From the NCBI GenBank assembly GCA_032871835.1, contig CM065301.1, positions 80,570,069-80,634,068 on the forward strand: a DNA stretch of 64,000 bases. Reading direction: 5' to 3'. The position numbers were made by a program, and so were the translations under genes. A model generated the notes under the pieces. It did not search any database, was not told the origin of the DNA, and worked only from the letters and a program-made list of their open reading frames with translations. Within the stretch, counting starts at the first letter, position 1. Every line of letters starts with the position of its first letter. The DNA is from Dipteronia dyeriana. Its lineage: Eukaryota; Streptophyta; Magnoliopsida; Sapindales; Sapindaceae. Positions 23,751 to 36,017 of this stretch are shown here, piece after piece.

Positions 23751-25377
23751 ATTTTATTCCCTCTAGTTTGTGTTTATTTAGGTTTGATCTACTAGTTTTT
23801 AGAATTACTAACTTTAATCCTTCCATTAGAAATTCGATCAAAATACACGGGCTGTCATTGTTGAATGGTAAAATGACTAAATTACCCTTAATAAAGGGTT
23901 CTACTGAAGGGCATTATAGTAATTTTATATTTAATAAAATAAAAATAAAAAAATAAAAAACAAAATAAATTAAAAATAAAAAAAGATTGGAGATTTTTTT
24001 TATCTCTTCCCTCAAACGACCCTATGTCTAAATCCTCACAAACTAAACCCAGATTGGAGATTATTTTTTTTTCTTCATCAAATCTTTTTTTTTTCTGTTT
24101 GGCTACTGAGAAACTACAAACATGAAAAAAGGATCCAATACATAAGATCTCGGATTTTTCATTGTTTAAAAAACCCTAGTAAATTACCAAATCCATCGTA
24201 ACCCATCATTGAAACTCAGAACCATCAAATAAACAACATTTCTCTCTCACTCCTTCAATCATCATCAACAACATCATCATCTTCAAACCATCATCATCAA
24301 CAACATAAAAAAAATCAAATAAACAAAATACAGATTTCTTTTTACAAAAATCCATCATCTTCAAACCATCATCATCTTCCAACATCCAAAGCCAAATCTA
24401 AATCTCCAAGACCATCGTTGCCGGCCGAGACCATTGTCGCCGCCCAACGAATACAGAAACACCATCACCGATTTGGAACCTGAAAAAAAAAATCAAACCC
24501 AGGAAAAGAAAACCAATATCTAGAATACAAATCAAACCCACTCAACATCTGGAATCGAAAAGAAAAACAAACATAAATCAGACCCAACCCAGATCGGAAT
24601 CGAACCCATCCAATCCAAATCGGAATCGAACCCACCCAGTCTACCCTCACTTGAAATTACCACCATCAGAACGCCTACACCCACACCATTGGTGTTTTGG
24701 TGAGAGAGAGAGAGAAGAGAGGGAGAAAAAGAGATTTCTGGGCTTGTGTGATTCGCGACGGCGATTGAATGGGTGGAGACGGTGGTGGTGGGACGACGAT
24801 AGACTGTTTGAGAGAGATTAGATTGAGTGTGAGAGAGAGGTCGATTTCCAAAGAAAGAGAGAGAGAATGAAAGATGGTGAGAGAGAAAATAAGATTGATT
24901 TAATTTTGTTTATAATTTTTTAAGTGAGAAAGAGGGAGATGGGTGGAGTCGGTGGTGAGTGGTGGTGATGGTGATTGGGTGGAGATGATAGTGTGACGAT
25001 TATTGAATGTGTGTGAGAGAGAGGGGTTCTTCTGTGTTTGTATGAATGTATGATGGTGTATGAATCCATCGATCTTTTTTTGTTTTATTTTGTTTTTTAA
25101 TTATTTATAATATTAATTTTTTTAAAATTTTAAATTTTTTATATTATTAAATACCATTTTTACCCTTGTTCCAAACAAACCTCCAGAAGCATTAATCGAA
25201 TTTCCTATAATATCCCTTTGACCAAACGGAAGTCAACGAAAAATAAACGGAATTGGACGGAAATGACTTGATTTTATATTGTCAGAGAACTAGTGGACTG
25301 AATTAAATAATTTTAAAAAATAGTAGACTCAACGTAAGTAAATATAAACTAGAGGGACTAAAGTCATAATAACCTTA
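23742..25377. mobile_element. Long-TIR non-autonomous element
   Basis: The first and last ~110 bp are inverted copies: TCCCTCTAGTTTGTGTTTA on the left, and on the inverted right side TCCCTCTAGTTTATATTTA, then CTACTA and TTTTTAAAATTA. The flanks suggest TTAAAAAAA on both sides, a possible 9-bp Mutator-type duplication within the LINE poly(A), but low complexity makes that uncertain. The interior has CATCATCAAC and GAGAGAGA stretches and no transposase. Confidence 0.6.
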
Positions 25378-25445
25378 AAAAAATAAAAAATAAATAAATA
25401 AGTTATGTTTGCTTGTAGAGTTGCAGAGACTTTTACTGGTCATGG

Positions 25446-26100
25446 ACTAGCTTGCACGGACACTGACACGGTCACGGGGACACGACACGGGGATATGACA
25501 AGTCTCCAAACACTAGGACACGGACACGGCAGTTAAATTTTTTTATTTTTTATTTTATAAAAAAATAATATATCAAAAGATGATTCAATAAAACACAAGC
25601 AACAAGTTTCTAGAATTCAATGACTTTAAGCACAAGCAACGGCAGAACTCGGTCAGTCGTCGTCGACTTGAGTCGTCGGTGTCGGTTGAGGCGTCGACTT
25701 CCTCTTCCCTTTCCTTCTTCTTCTTTTCTTCTTCTTCTTTCTCTTTTCTCTTCTCTAGTTCTTATTTTTATGTTATGTTATGCTTTCATCAACCACAGAT
25801 CGAAGCTCTATGTATATAACCCTAACATTACAATTTTATAAATTTCTGATTTGACCCCTTAAGTTTTTAAAATTCATAATTTGACCCTAATTTTTCAAAA
25901 CTTAATTGCAAAACTGCCCCCCCTGTCCTAACCGTGTCCACTCGTGTCAGGGTCGTGTCCCTCCCGTGTCCCCACCGTTGACTATCGAAAAAAGTCAACG
26001 GACACGTTTTTCTCGTGTCAGACACGTGTCTTGCCGTGTCAGGCGCGTGTCCGACACGGACACATGCCCCAACCTTTTTTTGGCGTGTCCGTGCTTTAGA
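25446..26100. mobile_element. Non-autonomous hAT element with GTGTCC repeats
   Basis: Exact 8-bp duplication GGTCATGG flanks it (25438-25445, 26101-26108). The termini CTAGCTTGCACGGACAC and inverted CTAAAGCACGGACAC match. Many GACACGG / CCGTGTC motifs cluster at both ends, plausible transposase sites. It is 655 bp with a TTCTTC-rich middle. The overlapping ORFs (25620-26281) are not credible genes. Confidence 0.85.
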
Positions 26101-26108
26101 GGTCATGG

Positions 26109-27050
26109 ATGCGAATTTCGTATTTGATTTTTCTTCTTCTTTTTGTCTTAAAACAGAGATTGGGTCAAGGGATTCATATGAGAAAAATACATGTAAAGAC
26201 TATATTTATTATCAAGATTCATTTTTTGTTTCTTTCGATAGCATTTTCAAGAACAATCCTTCAATCTTAGATGTCCATTGAAAGAAGCTTGAAGAATTTC
26301 CAGATCTCTTCAATCTCTCTCTATCTTTTCATAATTTTTTTTTTCTAATTTTGTTTAAAGAGATCTGGACTCTTAAAAGGATTATTATTATTATTATTAT
26401 TTTGTTTAAAGAAATCCGGAACTTTATTTAGATTTATTCAAATCCAGAATAAGCTTTTCAATTTTTAAAAATTAAAGTTTATTTTATTTTATTTTATTTG
26501 AAAAAATCATCAATTTTACAGATTTAATTCCAAATTTCTGGAAAAACTTTTTCAATTTTTAATCATAGTATTTCCATATCTATTTTGTCTAATCATAGTA
26601 TTTCCATATCTATTTTGTCCAATCTCACGATATACCAAACATAGTATTACTTTATTACTCTATTTTTAATCATATCTTATATTACACGGTTTACACCAAA
26701 CACAATATAACATAAATAGTATTACTTTATTTTTAATCTTATCCTATATTACATCAAACACAATATAATATTCAACATAATCTTATTTTATTGTATTCCT
26801 TAAAAATAATCCTATCAAATTCTACGTACCAAACGGGGCCAAAATTAAATGATCACACACATCGAGCAAGAATCAAGATACTAACATACAAACTTTCATG
26901 GTTAAATTTGTCTACACAAAAAGTAAGAATCTATCAAAATATTGTATATCAACTAGTACCAGAACATTTTCATAAACAACGGTCATGGGAGATTTTGAAT
27001 GGCTTACAAAACCACATATATGGTAAATTTCAGAAAATGACTACAAATCA
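26109..27050. other. Intergenic with MITE right end and a 30-bp duplication
   Basis: TCATAGTATTTCCATATCTA is the core of a 30-bp unit present twice (26565-26625). Near 26826-26842, GTACCAAACGGGGCC looks like the right end of a GGCC..GTTTGG-type element whose left end I could not place. No gene seen. Confidence 0.35.
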
Positions 27051-28118
27051 ATCATCATCCTGAGGAAATTAGAAACCTCAATCATCCGCATCTGCATTCC
27101 ATTGCACAGCCAAACCTCAGCTTCAAGCAGTAGCAGTTGGCACCAAATTGCCAAGACACCAGACCAGAACAGCAAAGATAAAAAAAAAAATTGACAGCAC
27201 AGAAAAACAGGTCACCTTGTAAACCTGTCTGCAGAGAATGGCACTCTCTAGAGTCAGTGTATCCACTGCATAACACCACCAAATAATCCAAAGGACAACA
27301 TCGGAAACCCGTAAAATACTACATAAATTTACTAAAAAGAATAGAATTTCTAAGAGAAATTCTAAATATTTGACAACACAGATCATTTAATAAAGTGAGT
27401 AGAATTTAATAAATGCTGAAGGCAGAAAAAATGTATAACCAAGATACCACCATGGTAAAACAAAGAGATTAAACAATGTTTACTAGTATAATTGCAGATC
27501 ATTTAAACGAAACAGAACATGCCTCTTGACTGCCACAAGGCTCCGTGCAATATTGATCTAGGGGGTTAATCAAAGGCTAATGTCTATCACACAGTAAATG
27601 ACCATAAAATATAACTTTGTAAGTACTTAATTAACCAAATCACAAGCTAATGATTTGTTTTTGATTCTCAGAAATCTTCTGACATTCTAATTAACAATTA
27701 AAACTATGGAATATTGCCAGAAACTACAGTCTAGTCTATAAATCTAATAAATCAACTTTGACACATGAAATGGTAAATGAAGTGCAAGCCTAAGTTCCAT
27801 AATTTACTGCATAACCTTGTCAGACAGATTCAAAGACAACATCAGCAATTAATCAATAAAATACAGAATAATGTCCCATCTCACTACTGACACACAAGAG
27901 TTTCTAACAAAAACTCAATCAAACAAACCACAACACCCATTCTGAAAAAACCAAACGCATTGCATTTCATCGTTCACATTGTCAAACATAATATGGCCAT
28001 CACAATTCACAAGACCTATAATGGGGTTGATACCTTGGGAAGATTTTGCTCTGATTTGCAGGGTTCCAGATTAGAATAGTGCGGGCTGAAGGCTGAGAGG
28101 TCTATTTATAGACTACTT
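27050..28118 (-). ncRNA. Possible spliced non-coding transcript
   Basis: On the minus strand TATAAATA (28103-28110) is followed by a GC-richer leader ending CTTCCCAAG|GTATCA, a credible exon and donor near 28035. Further down are a T-rich tract with TTTTTTCAG near 27940, an exon-sized block bounded by GTTATGCAG and ACAG|GTTTAC (about 27225-27265), and a final GC-richer block near 27060-27130. None holds a protein-like frame. I recognise no miRNA or snoRNA. It could also be the 5' part of a dead gene. Confidence 0.25.
28103..28110 (-). promoter_or_regulatory. Candidate TATA box for the 27-28 kb unit
   Basis: TATAAATA on the minus strand inside CTATAAATAGACC, with a less AT-rich leader downstream. 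Confidence 0.35.
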
Positions 28119-28689
28119 AGGGATCGTTATTAAAGATGCATCTTTTCAAAGCACAAATACAATATCTAGCAGAATCTAACAACAAATGTCCCCAAAGCAT
28201 CATGACGAAAACACTGCTGAATAAAAAGAGACAAATCGTTCAACTAAATTTTATGTCTAAACCAAAATTTTGAATCTCATGATAGTTAGAGCATCGACAA
28301 TAGCATTACCTTAACGAAAAATGGTGTGCCTTGGACTGGATTTCAGAAATTTTATTCCGATAGCTCACTCAGTTATTTTGAAGCTGCCAAAGGAGGATCA
28401 AAACCTGAGTTTCAGATACAAGAAAAAGACTCTAGTATAATTATTTTCCAACCAAATCTCCAACAGTGTCATTCAGATATTATTACTATTTTTTAAAAAC
28501 ACAACAGATATTATCAGCTGAATTTATTTGTTACAGAACCTATAAAAAACAAATTTGCAAAATCTGTTGGGAAATCTTAATCTTCTAATTGCAGTTCATA
28601 TATTTATGGAGACCTCAATAAGTACTTCTGAGATAAATAACAGAGGATTTATTTTCAAAACATGTGATTGTTGCTGATAATGTGTCATA

Positions 28690-31600
28690 AGATCAGCTAC
28701 AGGTGAGGAAGAGCTTAGGTGCAGAGAGGATCCAAATTCCTGAAGCATTTGGCAAACCAAAGTTATGATAGCAGTAATGTGTGATTTGGAGTTGTTGGGA
28801 TGACTTACCCTGTAAATTTTGCTTCAGTGCAAATTCTCTTAGGACTTGGTTCCACTTCCTTCTCATGATCATCATATCTGCCCCTTCTACTTGCACTTGT
28901 TTCCCCAAAATCTTGATTGGGCTCTCTAAATATTGGATGTACCCCACAGTATTTCACTTGGCATTTTTTGGGGGGGGGGGGGGGGGGGGGGGGAACTCAA
29001 ATGAACAAGTTGTACAGTCACCCGTAAATAGATTAGCTTGATCTGAACAGTCATGATAACCTAACACCACGTGATCCAAGTCGATGAAAAGTTTCTCTAA
29101 ATACTTTTGCACACCATAAACGGTCAAACTGCCCCTAAATATATGATTGCCATAGTATTTAGTTCCAAAAAAGCATTTATAATCCACAATAACAGCAACT
29201 GCGTAATTCATGCAAAGTTCGTCAAACCCAAGAACAGCACAAAAAGCAAATACAAGGAGCTTACGATTGCCCCGGTTATCCAGAGGTAGTTGAATATTTA
29301 GAGAAGATCCAGAACATTGATACCTCCACCCCCTGGGACTGTCACTTGCAGGAAAACAAATTCCGAATATAAGATAGAAATGACAAATTACAAAGGAGTC
29401 GAGTAAGAGAGAAATACCTTTCCGCGCTGAACTTTTAGTAGTGATTCTTCCCAATAATGGCCGAATACACTCTTATCAAGCTTCACGCAATTGGTAAATA
29501 CATATTCTAATCCATACCCATTAGACCCGCATTCAATTACTGATTCTGCAAAATGGTATGCATTTGGTAATGATTGGAGCTGCTTGCAATTCACTGCTTC
29601 CAAGTATGACAGACCCAATGGAAGCTCTGGTAGTGAATGAATCCTACTACAATTGTTCAAACGAAGGTGCCCCAATTTAGAAAGTTGCTTGATGCTTTTC
29701 GGTAGACTTTCAATATCATTTCCATTTAGCTCTAATTTGCACAACGAGGATAAACAGCCAATGTCTTCAGGGATTTTAGTTAGATTACAGTCCTTTAGAT
29801 CTAGTATTGTTAAAGACTGTAATAAACCAGACATAGGAGGCAATAATGCCAGGTCTCTACATTTACTACAATCCAAGAAACGAAGTTTCTCCAAAGATGT
29901 CAAAGAGGATGGTAGTTGACGTAGGGCAGTTCTGGACAGTACAAAGATGTTAAGTTCCCCAAATTCTCTGGTAACTTGTCCAGCTTTGGACAATAAAAAA
30001 TACCGAGAGAAGTTAGAAATCTCAAATTACAAATGCTACTTGGAAGTGTCTCAAGAATTTCACAACAATCCAAAGACAAATGCAAAAGCCCATTCAAATT
30101 TTCAATCGAAATGGGTAACTCTTTAATAGCTGTTCCATATAGATCAAGCTCTTCCAGACTTCCCATTATCTCCAAGATTTCTGGGAAAGTCTCGAGGTTG
30201 GAGCAATCCGTAAAACCTAGATGACGAAGAGATTTCAGCTTACAAATGTCGGGTGAAATATGCTTGAGCCTTGTACAATTTGAAAATCTCAAAAATGTAA
30301 GTTTCGTTAGACTCCCGATTGATGAAGGAACTTCAACTATTGCAGTCCCATGTAAATCTAGTATCTCTATATTCCCTGCAATCTCTGGAAAGCTCCTAAA
30401 CTTTTCACAACACTTTAGACTCAGAAAACGAAGATTGTTGAGATTTTGGAAAGCTGAGCCACTGTCAAGCAAGTTTCTGCATTCATCAAAATTTATACAC
30501 TCCAAAGATGGGGCAATTGAGAACTCTGAGATTCTAGTCAGCTGCCGACAGGAAGAAAGATTAAGCCGTTGTAATTTGGGGGCATCCTGTCCGTAACAAA
30601 AGAATTAATAAATTGCCAAGTGCCAAAAATAAGTAATTAATTATTTATGAACCACACCGATTATATTCGAAGAATTAGACAAATACATAGAAGAAAATTA
30701 CACCATTTTTCCTCGCCAAAGTTCTTTAAGATTGCTTCCACGAAGGTCAAGTTCAATAACGCTCTCTGGACTGAAACTTGATGGTAGTGCTTTAGTAGGA
30801 TATCCGTCCCAACGGAGATACCTCAATTCATCGGGAAGGTAGAGATATGTTTGTTTGGATTGTAGAATTTTAGAATTCTAAGATTCCACATGTTCTCGAA
30901 GATTTGAGGATTGGTATATATATCCTTATTCATTTTGGACATATCCAAAATTATTCCAATAACTGCTTCAGTGCCCTTACAACAAAAAGCAAAGAAGTTA
31001 TAAACAATATAGAAACACAGACTTTCTAAGAATTTTTGCCCATGTTTTATATTCATTATACAATAAATAACTTCTTAGGAACAGCTAAAAAAATAAACAA
31101 GGTTTCTGCTTCAATATAGTCGCTTCAGTTCCCTTGCATCAAATTAAAAGAAGTAAAGAATAAGTTATGCAATAAGAAACTAACAAAGCTTCTTCAAATG
31201 TATAAACTACTATTTAATTGAAGACCGATTAATTCATTAGCGGTATCTAATATAGTATATGAAACAAAATTTAGTAAGCACTTACCGTATTTTTCTGGAG
31301 TACACGACAAACATCCTCAGGATTGTGCAACCTACTTCGTTCCCCGGGCTTATTAGATGACTCTTGACGAACAAGTTCACGACCCAATTCTTGCAATAAA
31401 TCATGCATTTCTATCTTGTCATCTAGTGATATTGTAATGAGAGATTTATCAACCAGAACATTAAGTCCAAATGGTGCAGAATAGTAACAGCCCTTTAGTA
31501 TTCGTGTTACAAAATCTCTACACTTTCCTTTGAAGAAACATGCAATGTCAAGAAATATTTCCTTCTCTTCTGTATCTAGTCCATCATAACTGATTCTCAA

Positions 31601-31910
31601 TAGATTATGAATTTTAGGATTAGAAACCTTATTTAACTTATGTAATGCACTTTCCCAATCTTGTTTTTTCTTTCCATACAATGAAGAACCCACCACTTTA
31701 AGAGCTAAAGGATTGCCTTTAGCGTACCGTACTACCTTGTTAACTAACACCGTAAAATCTTTATGAGGATTGTCCTGCTTGAAAGCATGCTTACAGAAGA
31801 ATTGACAAGCTTCATCATTGCCAAAAGCCTCAACCTCATATATCTTATTCACTTTATAGTTACAAAGCAATTGTTTGTCTCTAGTTGTAATAATGATTCT
31901 AGGTGATATC
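28690..31910 (-). pseudogene. TNL-type (TIR-NB-LRR) disease-resistance pseudogene
   Basis: TNL proteins are intracellular immune receptors. Exon-like blocks on the minus strand: 31910-31286, C-terminal NB-ARC (IIITTRDKQLL; GNPLALKVVGSSLYGK; LDIACFFKG; EMHDLLQELGRELV); 30975-30704, linker and first LRR (GTEAVIGIILDMSK; then LPDELRYLRWDGYPTKALPS in another frame); 30586-29418, LRRs of the HGTAIVEVPSSIG type; about 29355-28800, the post-LRR domain (ICFPASDSPRGW; CGVHPIFREP); and a possible last exon after TTCAG near 28735. Splice sites fit. Damage: frameshifts near 30840 and 29945, a 24-bp G/C run (28970-28993) that changes frame, and a poor acceptor before ICFP. TIR and P-loop are absent on this strand; coding stops at about 31905 against an inverted TIR fragment. 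Confidence 0.85.
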
Positions 31911-31992
31911 GGTGGTCATCTTCTCGGAAAAATACGCTTCATCGAAATGGTGTTTGCGTGAACTTGTCAAGATTCTTGAATGTAAGAAAACA
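31903..31992 (+). pseudogene. TIR-domain fragment, opposite strand to the NB-ARC
   Basis: The plus strand encodes ISVVIFSEKYASSKWCLREL followed by VKILECKK, the TIR-2/TIR-3 region of TNL receptors (usual form V-V-F-S-x-x-Y-A-S-S-x-W-C-L-x-E-L). The homology begins within a few bases of where the minus-strand NB-ARC coding begins (GGTGAT, 31902-31907). It is followed by a 54-bp-period duplication around TGCTTTTCCTATAAAATAAA (31996, 32050), then the gypsy LTR. It is a piece of a TNL exon, not a gene. Confidence 0.75.
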
Positions 31993-32119
31993 AAATGCTT
32001 TTCCTATAAAATAAAGCAATTTCTACAAACCAAATTAATCTTAACAAAATGCTTTTCCTATAAAATAAAGCAACCAAGGTTTCAACAAAGACCAAACAAC
32101 CTCCGGAGAATTTTCCAAT

Positions 32120-33448
32120 TGATAAGAATTTTAATTGAGATCAGGCAGAAGAATTTTGTTGACAGAAAATTGGAGTCGAGAAAGAGGAAGAATGCAGGGG
32201 AAGAGAGTTATTTGGATATAATATTCATATCTTTTATTCAAGGGATATAATCATTTCCCCTATTGTAGTTTGTTATGTTAGACATTTTACCCTCTCTAAT
32301 TTCAGTAATGGTTATTTTACCCCCTGAAAACCAAAATATTAGACATTTTACCCCTTGACCGTTAGGAATTCTGTTAGTCAAGTACTTTGACCGTCAAAAA
32401 ATTAATTAAATGACCTTATTACCCTTGAACATATGAGTTATGCCTCCTATTAAACCATTAATTATTTTTAAAGAAAAAAAATCAGAAATAAAAAAAATAA
32501 AAACTAATAAAAGTATTTAAAAAACAGAATTAAAAAAAAAGTTAAAAAAATTATGTTAACTGAAAATTCAATTTATTTAAACAAAAATTAATATAAATAA
32601 TTAAATGTAAAAATAAAAAATTTATTTAAAAAATATTAATATAAAGAATGAAATGTAGAAATAAAAAATCCATTTAAAAAACATTAATATAAAGAATAAT
32701 AAAATAATATAATAATATAATTGTAAAAAACTAAAACAATACTAAAATTTATTTTGAAATATTGAATTTTTTTTTAAAAAAATTGAAATACTAAATTTTT
32801 TGTTGCTAATTTTTTAATTTTTTATTTTCAATTCTATTGTTAAAATACTTTTATTAGTTTTTTTTTTGTTTTTTTTTATTTAAAAACAATTAGTGGTACC
32901 ATTAGAGGACATAACTCATGTGTTCAAGGGTAATAAGGTCATTTAATTGATTTTTTGACAGTCAAAGTGTTTGACTAACGGAATTTCAAGCAATCAAGGA
33001 GTAAAATATCTAATATTTTGATTCTCAGAGGGGAGAATGATCATTACTGAAACTAGAATGGGTAAAGTATCTAATATTTTACTTTTCAGAGGGAATATTG
33101 ACCATTATTGAAATTAGAGGGGGCAAAGTGTCTGATATAACAAACTACAGGGGGGGGATGATTATATCCCTTTATTCAATTCAAATGGGCCTCTATATAG
33201 GCCTTACATCCAATGTGATCAAATAACAATAATAAAAAATAGGCATTAGCTACAAGTGGAGCTGAGGTCGTGGAGTACTTCTAGCAATCACCTTCTTCCA
33301 ACAACTATCTTATTAACTAATTCAAGTAATAAACAAAAATAAGACAACACTAGCAAATAACAATTAAACAACTCAAACAGCTCACTCCAGACTTGGTTTT
33401 CTTGGCCTCCCATGTGCCACCCATGCAAGCCATGCAACATTTGTATCA
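32120..33448 (-). repeat. 3' LTR of the gypsy element (with insertion)
   Basis: On the minus strand it starts TGATACAAATGTTGC and ends ATTCTTATCA (TG..CA). It matches 36861-37197 on both sides of the 929-bp insertion and keeps about 54 bp near 33240-33300 that the other LTR lacks. Confidence 0.85.
32242..33170. mobile_element. Mutator-like foldback element inside the LTR
   Basis: Exact 9-bp duplication TTTATTCAA (32233-32241, 33171-33179), the Mutator size. The uninterrupted site is preserved in the other LTR (TTTATTCAATTCAAATGG near 36977). The termini GGGATATAATCATTTCCCC and inverted GGGATATAATCATCCCCCC extend into inverted arms of over 250 bp around an AT-rich centre. The right arm holds an extra near-copy of its terminal ~65 bp. 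No transposase. Confidence 0.9.
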
Positions 33449-33629
33449 TTCCTCCTCCCTTAGAGGTTCCTTGTTCTCAAGGCAAAAATTAGGATATGTC
33501 CTGGAAAATCGCCACAAATTTTCCCAAGTAGCATCCTCTCTAGGTGCCCCTGACCACTGTACTAGAACTTCTGTCTTCGGTCAGTACTTCCCCTTTTTGA
33601 ACAATTCGAAGATCCAAGATAGACTTAGG

Positions 33630-34465
33630 TTAAGGTATTAAGGTTGCTTCTTCTGTCACGTGAGGAAGAGTCACACTTGCATACTCGATTGGCCCCAATT
33701 TCTTCTTGAGTAGGCTAACATGAAAGTCGTCGTGTATACGCGCACCTGCCGACAGTTCCAATTTATATGTCATCGTGCGGATTCGAGCTACGATTTTGAA
33801 GGGCCCGAAGTACCTTGGTGCTAACTTCAACGTACTACAAAATGCCACTGACTTTTGATGGTATGGTCGCATATGAAGATAAACATAATCTCCTATGGCG
33901 AAAGTAACCTCGCGTCTATGCCTGTCAGATTGTAACTTCATTCTTGCTTGGGCAGTCTGCAAGTTTCGACGCAACTCTCGCTATATTTCATCTCTAGATC
34001 GTAAAATCTCATCTACTGCCTGAATTTTTATGGTTTCGAGAACGTATGAAAGTAATGTCGGAGGAGGAACCCCATTCATCGTTTCAAAAGGGGATACCTT
34101 AGTGGAAGAATGTATTGCTGTATTGTACGCGAATTCTGTCCAAGGAAGCCAATATATCCATTTTTTTGGTTGGTCACTCGTAAAGCACCGATGATACTGT
34201 TCCATTGTATGATTAACCACCTCCGTTTGTCTGTCAGATTGCGGATGGCAACTATAACTGAAACATAGTTAGCACCCTGCAATTTAAAGAGGAAACGCCA
34301 AAAAGAGTTGAGGAAAACTCTATCTCGGTCGCATACAATAGAAATTGACACTCCATGCAAGCGAACTATATGAGAGATGAAAGCTCTTGCCATAGATAAG
34401 GCTATAAATGGGTGTTTTAAAGGCAAAAAGTGAGCATATTTGGTAAGGCGATCGACGATGACCAA
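33630..34465 (-). pseudogene. Gypsy integrase and C-terminal region
   Basis: Pieces read DRLTKYAHFLPLKHPF and SIVCDRDRVFLNSFW (integrase core with the D residues), EFAYNTAIHSSTKVSPFE, then RHRREVTFAIGDYVYLHMRP and IHDDFHVSLLKKKLG near the C-terminus, as in plant chromoviruses. Three overlapping frames show frameshifts. A full chromodomain is not evident. Confidence 0.8.
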
Positions 34466-35345
34466 AATTACATCATGACCTTATGAGTTTGGTGATCCTT
34501 CGACGAAATCCATTGAGATTTCAGTCCATACAAGCTACAGAATGAGCAATGGTTGTAATAACCCGGCAGGACGCATATTATCGGACTTACATCGTTGACA
34601 AACGTCGCAGCTGCAAATGTAATCTTTCACTGTTGAACACATACCAGGTCACACAAATCTGGAATTAATACGATAGAGAAAGACTTGAGGAACCCAAAAT
34701 GTCCTCAAGTTGATGATGCATGTCCTTTAACAAAAAATGTGGGTACGAATGGTGAAGTTGAACTTAAATGAATCTTCCCATTCTGCATGTAGACCTCATC
34801 ACGTTTAAGGAAGTGTGAATCATGTAATGTTGTATAATAAGGATCTCGAGCCACCTCCTTAAGGAACTTCACCAATCTACCTCAGGTATTTCGTGGTCAT
34901 CCGCGACAGTGAATCAGCTCCCTAATTTTCCTTCCCTCTTTTATATTGAATGGTAATCAAAACCCATTATTTTTGGTAGCCATCGAGTCTGAGCCGGGGT
35001 GGTAATTCGCTCCTCAAGCAAGTACTTCAGGCTTCGACGATCGGTTCGGATGACGAATGGTCTACCCAAAAGATATGGTCGCATTTTTGAATTGCTTTCA
35101 CGATCGCCAACATTTCTTTTTCATAAGTAAACAGTGACAATGCTCTACCTTTTAACGCCTCACTATAGAATGCAATTGGTCGATTGTTTTGCGACAAAAT
35201 TGCACCTAATCCTACTCCACATGTATCACTTTCAATGACAAATTCTTATGAAAAATCAGGAAGTCGCAAAACTGGTAGAGATATCAGTGCCGCTTTTAAT
35301 TGAATGAAGGTTGTATTTGCTTCAGGTGTCCAGTCGAATCCCTCT

Positions 35346-35941
35346 TTAGATAACAGTCGAGTCAATGGAGTTACAATGGTGCCAAACCCATGCATAAATT
35401 TCTCTCGATGTGGTAGGAACCGGCCAATCTTGTACGGATTGAATTTTAGAAGGATCGACTGCTACTCTGGCTAGTGAAATGATAACTCCAAACTGACACT
35501 TTGAAGATTTGACAAATAATTGATTATCTGATAAAATCTGAAGGACTTGTTGTAGATGTTGTAAGTGATCACTCCAAGTCCTACTATATACCAAAATATC
35601 GTTAAAAAAAACCAGAATAATTTTTTGGAAAAATGGTCGAAAGATATCATTCATGAGGAATTGGAAAGTAGTTGATGTGTTGGTTTGGCTAAATGGCATC
35701 ACCAAAAATTCATAGTGCCTATCATGAGTCCGGAAAGTCGTTTGTGGATATCAGTGTCTTTGACTCGAATTTGGTGGTGCTCAGACCGTAAATCCAATTT
35801 CGAAAAGTAGCAAGCTCCATGAAGCTCATCAAGTAATTCGTCAGTCATTGGAATCGAAAATTTATCTTTCACCGTTATTTTGTTTAGTGCCCAATAATCT
35901 ACACAAAAGCGCCAAGTGCCATCTGTTTTTTTGATAAGCAA
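35346..35941 (-). pseudogene. Gypsy reverse transcriptase remnant
   Basis: WRFCVDYWALNKITVKDKFS, LDELHGACYFSKLDLRS and HHQIRVKDTDIHK (35941-35700), then after a frame break MPFSQTNTSTTFQ, LVFFNDILVYS and LQQVLQILSDNQLFVKSSKC. The catalytic motif normally F-x-D-D here reads FFND, so the enzyme would be inactive even without the frame break. Confidence 0.85.
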
Positions 35942-36017
35942 TACCAGAGACGAAAATGGATTGTTGATGGGGCGAATAATTCCTGAATTCTGAAATTCTC
36001 ATACCAACTTTACTATT

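Noticed and set aside
28954..29454. Stand-alone 166-residue protein ending in polyproline
   Set aside because: Its middle is the TNL post-LRR domain, its first part is intron, and the polyproline is the C homopolymer read out of frame.
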